From NCBI GenBank assembly GCA_964487555.1, contig CAZART010000093.1:1-20962 (forward strand): a stretch of DNA of 20,962 nt, read 5' to 3'. The DNA comes from CAZART01 sp964487555. GTDB lineage: Bacteria; Bacteroidota; Rhodothermia; Rhodothermales; VXPQ01. The position numbers were made by a program, and so were the translations under genes. Under the pieces are notes generated by a model, which was not told the DNA's origin, did no database searches, and worked only from the letters and a program-made list of their open reading frames with translations. Shown here piece after piece: positions 16,038 through 20,962 of this stretch. Position 1 is the first letter of the stretch. The number at the start of each line of letters is the position of its first letter.

Positions 16038-16137
16038 NNNNNNNNNNNNNNNNNNNNNNNNNNNNNNNNNNNNNNNNNNNNNNNNNNNNNNNNNNNNNNN
16101 NNNNNNNNNNNNNNNNNNNNNNNNNNNNNNNNNNNNN
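16038..16137. other. Scaffold gap: exactly 100 N
   Basis: Exactly 100 N, the conventional placeholder for a gap of unknown size. The 55 bases before it (15983-16037) are identical to the 55 bases after it (16138-16192), so the flanking contigs probably overlap and the true missing length may be zero. No inference should be drawn from frames read across it. Confidence 0.98.
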
Positions 16138-16152
16138 GATCGGGAGATCGGG

Positions 16153-16201
16153 AGATCGAGGATCGCGTGCGCTGATTTACGAATTTCTCGATCCTCGATC
16201 T
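16153..16201. terminator. 13-bp hairpin at the 3' end of nadE
   Basis: AGATCGAGGATCG (16153-16165) pairs perfectly with CGATCCTCGATCT (16189-16201) around a 23-base loop that contains the nadE stop codon. Placed between two convergent genes, it may act as a bidirectional terminator or as an mRNA 3' end stabiliser. It belongs to the GATC-rich intergenic repeat. There is no T-tract, so the terminator role is an inference. Confidence 0.5.
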
Positions 16202-18282
16202 TCGATCCTCGCCGACCGCCCCTCCCCCCCAGGAACGTTCCCGCGAAGCTCTTCCAACCACGCGTCGGCCTCCGAATCGCTCGGCGCGCGCCAGTCCCCG
16301 CGCGGCGACAATGATCCACCCGAGCCGACCTTCGGCGAATTCGGCACGCAGGAGCGCTTGAACTGGCTGATTTTGAAGAAGCGGTAGACAAAAACGTCCA
16401 GCCATTTCTTGATGGTCGCCAAATCGTATGCGCGACGTGCAGATTCCGGATGCGAATCCGGCCACGAGCCCGCCTGGACGTCACCCCATGCGTGATGGCT
16501 CAGAAACGCGACTTTGCTCGGGCGGAAGCCGAACCGGGTGATGTAGTACAGGTTGAAATCCTGCAGCTCATAGGGGCCGATCGTCTCCTCGGTTCGCTGA
16601 GCGGGAACGTCCTTAGAACCCTCTTGGTGCGGCACGAGCTCCGGCGAGATCTCGGTGTCGATGATCGACTGCAGCACCCCGAGGGTCTCCTCTTCGAACT
16701 GGCGGGTGCTGATGATCCACCTGATCAGATGCTGAATGAGCGTCTTCGGCACGGATGCGTTGACGTTATAATGCGACATGTGGTCACCGACGCCGTAGGT
16801 CGTCCAGCCGAGGGCCAGCTCGCTCAAGTCGCCCGTTCCGAGCACCATGGCGCCGTGGTGATTGGCCAGTCTGAACAGGTGCGACGTCCGATCACCCGCC
16901 TGGACGTTCTCAAACGTGACGTCGTAGACCGGCTCGCCTCCCACAAACGGGTGTTCGATGTCCCTGAACATCTGCATGCTCGACGGTTTGATGTCGATCT
17001 CACGAGCGGTGGCGCCAAGGGCGGACATCAGCTTATGTGCATTGGCGAGCGTGTGGTCGCTGGTGGCGAACCCGGGCATCGTGTACCCGAGGATGTTTTC
17101 TCGGGGCAGGCCCAACTGGTCCATCGTTTTCGCGGCGACGATAAGTGCATGGGTTGAATCGAGCCCGCCGGAGACGCCGATCACGAGCTTGGAGATCGAG
17201 GCGCTCTGCAGCCGCTTCATCAGACCGTGCACCTGGATGTTGTAGGCTTCGAAACACCGCTCGTCACGTTTGGCCGGACTGGCGGGCACGTACGGAAACC
17301 GCTCCACGTGGCGCATCAATGCAACGCGATCCGAAGGGACGTCGAGCTCAAAAGACACGCGGCGAAGCGCGCGCAGGCGATCCATATGGTCCTCGACGGC
17401 GTCGTTGAAACTGGTCGAACGCATCCGATCCTGGGCGAGGCGCTCGAGGTCGATGTCGGCCGCAATCAGCTGTTCGTCCGTGGGAAAGCGGTCGGATTCG
17501 GCGAGGAGGTGATCGTTCTCGTAGATCAGCGCGTGGCCGTCCCAGGCAAGATCGGTCGTCGATTCGCCGGGGCCGGCGGCCGCATAGAGATACGCCGCGA
17601 TGCACTTGCCGGATTGCGACGCGCACAGGTCGTGCCGGTAGTCGGCCTTTCCGATGGTGATGTTGCTGGCAGATAGATTCGCGAGCACCGTCGCCCCTCC
17701 CATGGCGCCATACGTGCTCGGCGGGATCGGGACCCAGACATCCTCACACACCTCGACGTGGAGGGCGAAATTCTTGACGTTCGTCGCCTCAAATACGAGG
17801 TCGTTGCCAAACGGCACAACCTGGCCGAGTAGCCGCACCTCGCGCGTCACGGCGCCGCGAGCCGAGGTGAACTGACGCTTCTCGTAAAACTCACGGTAGT
17901 TGGGTAGATACGTCTTTGGGATCACGCCGAGAATCCGCCCACGACAGATTACCACGGCGCAGTTGAACAGCTTCGCTTCGAACCGCAGCGGCGCCCCGAC
18001 GAGAAGGACGGATGACAGCTTCTTGCTGGCCTGGACGACTTTCCCGATGGCTACGTGGACGGCGTCGAGGAGGGCATCCTGATGAAACAGATCCTCATTC
18101 GAATAGGCCGAAAGTCCGAGCTCGGGAAAAAGAACGACGGCGGCGCGAAGCTCAGCGGCTTGACGTGCCAGCTCAATCGTCCGCTCGGCGTTGAAGACCG
18201 GATCGGCCACGCGAATCTTCGGGATGCACACGGCCGCGCGAATGAATCCGTGGGAATAAATGGAATGGAATGGATGGTCCAT
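16177..18282 (-). CDS. nadE: Glutamine-dependent NAD+ synthetase
   Basis: Cytosolic enzyme that amidates nicotinic acid adenine dinucleotide to NAD with ATP and ammonia released from glutamine. The 701-residue protein is the long two-domain form. The N-terminal nitrilase-type glutaminase shows the catalytic triad E54 (LFPELGLSAY), K123 (IPKTYLPNYREFYEKRQF) and C179 (HVEVCEDVWVP). The C-terminal synthetase domain has the ATP P-loop SGGLDS (371-376), GTGDLSELALGWTTYG and the VNASVPKTL block. The ATG at 18282 gives the normal N-terminus (HGFIRAAVCIPKIRVADP); no strong Shine-Dalgarno is visible. The gene lies 27 bases after uxuA on the same strand. The last ~14 residues (RSARIEDRGSRNS) are encoded by the GATC-rich intergenic repeat, which supplies the stop codon, so the native tail has been replaced or extended by repeat sequence. 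Confidence 0.96.
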   Translation of the reverse strand: MDHPFHSIYSHGFIRAAVCIPKIRVADPVFNAERTIELARQAAELRAAVVLFPELGLSAYSNEDLFHQDALLDAVHVAIGKVVQASKKLSSVLLVGAPLRFEAKLFNCAVVICRGRILGVIPKTYLPNYREFYEKRQFTSARGAVTREVRLLGQVVPFGNDLVFEATNVKNFALHVEVCEDVWVPIPPSTYGAMGGATVLANLSASNITIGKADYRHDLCASQSGKCIAAYLYAAAGPGESTTDLAWDGHALIYENDHLLAESDRFPTDEQLIAADIDLERLAQDRMRSTSFNDAVEDHMDRLRALRRVSFELDVPSDRVALMRHVERFPYVPASPAKRDERCFEAYNIQVHGLMKRLQSASISKLVIGVSGGLDSTHALIVAAKTMDQLGLPRENILGYTMPGFATSDHTLANAHKLMSALGATAREIDIKPSSMQMFRDIEHPFVGGEPVYDVTFENVQAGDRTSHLFRLANHHGAMVLGTGDLSELALGWTTYGVGDHMSHYNVNASVPKTLIQHLIRWIISTRQFEEETLGVLQSIIDTEISPELVPHQEGSKDVPAQRTEETIGPYELQDFNLYYITRFGFRPSKVAFLSHHAWGDVQAGSWPDSHPESARRAYDLATIKKWLDVFVYRFFKISQFKRSCVPNSPKVGSGGSLSPRGDWRAPSDSEADAWLEELRGNVPGGEGRSARIEDRGSRNS

Positions 18283-18309
18283 GAATCGTCGGATGTAGGT
18301 AGAACAAAC

Positions 18310-19353
18310 TCAGGAACGCAGTCCCAGACCATGCCAGATGCCCAGCAGGTACGTGGCGCCGAGGGCGCGGTCGTAGAGCCCGTACCCGGCACGGCCGCGC
18401 TCGCCCCAGATCATCCGGCCGTGGTCGGGCCGTATGGGCCCGTCGAATCCGGTACTCTTTAAGGCTTCGAGAACGGCCGGCAGATCTACGTCCCCGAACG
18501 GGTGTTCGGATTCGTGGAACGTACGATGGCCGGTGGTGGCCACATTCCGTGCGTGGACGAAATGGACGCGGCCACGATCACCGAGCAGCCGCGCCACCTC
18601 CGGCATCCGCTGCGCCTGGGTCGGTCGTGCGCCGAGCGATCCCGTGCACAGCGTTACGCCGTTCGCGACGTCGTCCACCAGGCCTATAACACGCATGAAC
18701 GCTTCGCCGCTCGTGATGATGCGGGGGAAGTCCGCGACCGGCCACGGCGGATCGTCGGGATGCAGCGCCAGCTTTACGCCGGCCGATCGGGCTTCGGGAA
18801 TGACTCTCTCGAGAAAATAGCCGAGATTGTCCCACAGCTGTTCGTCCTCGAGGGTCAGATAAGCGCCTCGAAGCTCTGAAAGCTCGTCCCCTGAATAGGC
18901 GGTAGCCCATCCCGGCAGCTCTCCCGTCCCCCGCGAAAAGTTGATGTTCGCCATCTCATCGCGGCTGAAGCGGAGCGTCGTCGAGCCGTCCGGCAGCCGC
19001 AGGGCCAGATCGGTCCGCAGCCAGTCGAACACCGGCATGAAATTATAACAGACCACCGGCACACCGGCGGCCCCGACAACACGCACGCTTTCGCAAAACC
19101 GGTCGATCCATCGATCGCGATCGCCTCGCCCTAGCTTGATGTCCTCATGAACAGGGATACTTTCGATAACCGACAGCGCGAGGCCGGCGGCCTCAACACG
19201 TTCGCGGAGATCTGCAAGACCTTCCGGCGTCCATGCCTCGCCGACGGGCACGTCGTACAGCGCACTGACGATGCCCTCGACGCCGGGAATCTGGCGAATG
19301 TATTCGAGCGGCACCGGATCATCCAATCCGTACCAGCGAAACGTCATTTGCAT
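18310..19353 (-). CDS. uxuA: Mannonate dehydratase
   Basis: Converts D-mannonate to 2-keto-3-deoxygluconate in hexuronate (glucuronate) breakdown; a metal-dependent TIM-barrel enzyme of the UxuA family. It has about 347 residues from the ATG at 19351-19353 (MQMTFRWYGLDDPV); a TTG at 19368 and a second ATG at 19347 are alternative starts. Family blocks are clear: YIRQIPGVEGIVSALYDVPV near the N-terminus, VCYNFMPVFDWLRTDL, ALHPDDPPWP, CTGSLGARP, VHFVHARNV, FHESEHPFGD and RPDHGRMIWGE, which include the His, Cys and Asp metal ligands. It is the first gene of a short minus-strand unit with nadE, an unusual pairing. No uxuB, uxaC or kdgK is present in the window. An imperfect palindrome lies about 30 bases upstream of the start and could be a control site. 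Confidence 0.94.
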   Translation of the reverse strand: MQMTFRWYGLDDPVPLEYIRQIPGVEGIVSALYDVPVGEAWTPEGLADLRERVEAAGLALSVIESIPVHEDIKLGRGDRDRWIDRFCESVRVVGAAGVPVVCYNFMPVFDWLRTDLALRLPDGSTTLRFSRDEMANINFSRGTGELPGWATAYSGDELSELRGAYLTLEDEQLWDNLGYFLERVIPEARSAGVKLALHPDDPPWPVADFPRIITSGEAFMRVIGLVDDVANGVTLCTGSLGARPTQAQRMPEVARLLGDRGRVHFVHARNVATTGHRTFHESEHPFGDVDLPAVLEALKSTGFDGPIRPDHGRMIWGERGRAGYGLYDRALGATYLLGIWHGLGLRS

Positions 19354-19381
19354 ACGATCTTCAACCAATCGGCTATTTGTT

Positions 19382-19400
19382 GTGAAACACCCCGTGTCAC
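19382..19400. promoter_or_regulatory. Imperfect palindrome upstream of uxuA
   Basis: GTGAAACACCCCGTGTCAC reads as an inverted repeat (GTGaaACAC / GTGTCAC) with a two-base bulge, about 30 bases before the uxuA start and between uxuA and the divergent MFS gene. This is a reasonable place and shape for an operator controlling one or both genes, but it matches no consensus I know. Confidence 0.25.
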
Positions 19401-19607
19401 GACGGAATCAATAGGCAGCGCGACGAATCACGTGTAAGGCGCCGCCGAATTGAGGCCATCAGGAGTCCGTCAAGATAGGTGAGCACACCTTTATTGGAAA
19501 AACAGCATCCCGATACGGAAAGTAGCAGGTCGTCGCCTCGGGAGAAGAGCGCGAAGGGGCGTAGCCGGGACCACGGACGGAGGCGCGCGTCGCAGCTCCG
19601 CCGCGTC

Positions 19608-20962
19608 ATGCGAATCTCCACGATCGACGGCCTCTTCGCCACGCAGTACGCGAACCTGACGTCGGGAACGCTGCTGGTGGCGTTTCTGCTTACGCTCGGC
19701 GCGAGTGAGCTGTTGATCGGCTTCATCGCGGCGCTGCCTCTCCTCGGCGGCCTCGTCCAGCCGGCCGGAGCTGAGATCATCAGGCGCCGGGGCGGGCGCC
19801 GAAAGCACGTACTGCTCACCGCCGCGCTCGTTGACGACGTGCTGTGGCTCGTCTCCCTCAGCGCCGTCGTCTTTCTCAACGCTCCCAGGGCTCTGGCCGT
19901 GATAGCCGTCGTCCTCACGGCCCAGCAAGCGGCGAACGCGATCGTCGGCGTGTCGTGGACGAGTTGGATCAGCGACCTTATCCCGTCGACCCTCCGCGGC
20001 CGCTATTTCGGGCGCCGCAACGTATTTTGCCACGGATTCGGGGCCGCCACCGCGGCCGCGGCGGGGCTCGTAGTGCGTGCGTTCGGCCGCGATCCTCTCG
20101 TCTTCGTGGCCCTGATCGCGTTGGGCGTGGTACTCCGCCTGATCAGCATCTATTATCTCAGCCGTCAGCCGGAGCCGCGCCCGGCCCGCAGCGCGTCCGG
20201 CGGCGCCGTCGATCAATTCGTGAAACCGCTGCGCATCGAGGGCTTCCGCCGCTTCCTCTTCTACGGGATGGCGTGGGGTTTCGCCGTTCAGCTCTCCGCG
20301 CCGTTCTTCACGGTCTACATGATACGAGACGCGGGAATCGGCGTCGACGCCGTCATGATCTTCGCCGCGCTCGGCACCGTGTCGAACCTGCTCGGACAAC
20401 ACATTTGGGGGCCACTGTCCGATCGCTACGGCGAGCACCAGGTGATGCGCGTCGCCGGATTGTCGATTGCCATGCAACCGTTCTGGTGGATTTTCACCGG
20501 ACCGGATGGGTTCGGTTTCTACCTGATGGCGGCCCTGAGCATGACGGGTGGATTCATGTGGGGTGGCCAGCTACTCGCAACCGGCAACCTGATGATGCGT
20601 CTGGCCCCCGATCTGGGCAAGACGTCCTTTTTCGCCGTGCAGGCCGCACTCGGCGGGGTGTTCGGGGCGGCCGGACCGTTCGTCGGTGGTATCATCGCGC
20701 AGGCGTTAGCGGGCGGATGGAGCCTCGTGCCCTGGCCCCTTTTCGACGGCCTCAAGACGCTGTTCGTGCTCAGCACGCTGCTTCGCCTCGCAGCTTGGGG
20801 TCTCCTCCACCGCGTCCCAAAAGGTGTTGAACGACCACGCCTGCGAGCCGTTTATATGCTTCGGGATGCCGTCCGCACGTTCAACCCGGTCCAGGGCTTC
20901 AGTCCGCTTACGCACATCTTCACCCTCGGTGAGCGAGCGAACGGTCGCCGGCGTTCGGCCCG
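19608..20962 (+). CDS. Major facilitator superfamily transporter, incomplete at the window end
   Basis: An open frame of about 451 codons running off the right edge without a stop. The translation is a polytopic membrane protein: STIDGLFATQYANLTSGTLL opens segment 1, LLVAFLLTLGASELLIGFIA and further hydrophobic helices follow, for about 10-12 in all. Between the early helices stand SDLIPSTLRGRYFGRRN and, later, LGQHIWGPLSDRYGEHQ, both typical MFS loop motifs. The ATG at 19608 has no good ribosome binding site. The same frame is open back to a TTG at 19494 (an in-frame TAG lies at 19476) with an Arg-rich stretch RRASQLRRVMRISTIDG, so the true start may be upstream, giving a 38-residue cytoplasmic tail. 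The gene is divergent from uxuA, which hints at uptake of a sugar acid, but the substrate cannot be read from the sequence. Confidence 0.88.
   Translation, partial: MRISTIDGLFATQYANLTSGTLLVAFLLTLGASELLIGFIAALPLLGGLVQPAGAEIIRRRGGRRKHVLLTAALVDDVLWLVSLSAVVFLNAPRALAVIAVVLTAQQAANAIVGVSWTSWISDLIPSTLRGRYFGRRNVFCHGFGAATAAAAGLVVRAFGRDPLVFVALIALGVVLRLISIYYLSRQPEPRPARSASGGAVDQFVKPLRIEGFRRFLFYGMAWGFAVQLSAPFFTVYMIRDAGIGVDAVMIFAALGTVSNLLGQHIWGPLSDRYGEHQVMRVAGLSIAMQPFWWIFTGPDGFGFYLMAALSMTGGFMWGGQLLATGNLMMRLAPDLGKTSFFAVQAALGGVFGAAGPFVGGIIAQALAGGWSLVPWPLFDGLKTLFVLSTLLRLAAWGLLHRVPKGVERPRLRAVYMLRDAVRTFNPVQGFSPLTHIFTLGERANGRRRSA

Noticed and set aside
15930..16200. CRISPR array
   Set aside because: The repeats are short, directly abutting and GATC-rich, without unique spacers of constant length and without cas genes.
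15926..16387. Frames read through the run of N
   Set aside because: They cross the scaffold gap and are built from the GATC-rich repeat, so they do not represent a real protein.
19844..20830. 328-codon plus-strand Arg-rich frame over the MFS gene
   Set aside because: It is out of frame with the hydrophobic transporter reading frame and is a GC-driven shadow.

Overview
The window looks like a chromosomal scaffold from a GC-rich member of the Bacteroidota/Rhodothermota group, probably a draft or metagenome assembly. The lineage pointers are a large secreted protein ending in a type IX secretion (T9SS) sorting domain (CDS 1799-5509), an outer-membrane protein with the post-signal 'SLSLEELMDLEI' segment common in TonB-linked proteins of this group, and a YfiR/CHASE8-kinase gene pair. 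The phylum is inferred from protein features only. A run of exactly 100 N at 16038-16137 is a scaffold gap.

Layout. Positions 1-1350 are a gene graveyard: the frameshifted 3' part of an IS91-family transposase, the last ~47 codons of an enolase-superfamily sugar-acid dehydratase, and, facing it, the last ~50 codons of another protein. Position 1799-5509 encodes a 1236-residue secreted mosaic (HAF repeats, CSLREAI-like segment, parallel beta-helix, T9SS tail). It converges on typA (5663-7492, minus). About 1 kb without a long gene (7493-8516) separates typA from the oxidative pentose phosphate pair zwf-pgl (8517-10771, overlapping by 4 bases). This spacer holds the most unusual non-coding structure of the window: seven copies of GTAATAC/GTATTAC in two oppositely oriented groups with 18-19 base spacing, bounded by an inverted repeat.

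A secreted TPR protein (10793-12376, minus) is divergent from a three-gene plus-strand operon: a His/Met-rich outer-membrane protein (12611-13699), a YfiR-family periplasmic protein (13709-14281) and a membrane sensor histidine kinase (14294-15922). This looks like an envelope-to-cytoplasm signalling module in which the usual TonB-dependent receptor is replaced by a small putative barrel. The kinase and nadE (16177-18282, minus) converge on a GATC-rich repeat and hairpin interrupted by the gap. uxuA (18310-19353, minus) lies just upstream of nadE on the same strand, and an MFS transporter (from 19608, plus) runs off the right edge.

Functionally, zwf and pgl supply NADPH and 6-phosphogluconate, nadE makes NAD, and uxuA handles hexuronate breakdown. 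The MFS protein divergent from uxuA could import a related substrate, but that is guilt by association. No rRNA, tRNA or CRISPR array was recognised.
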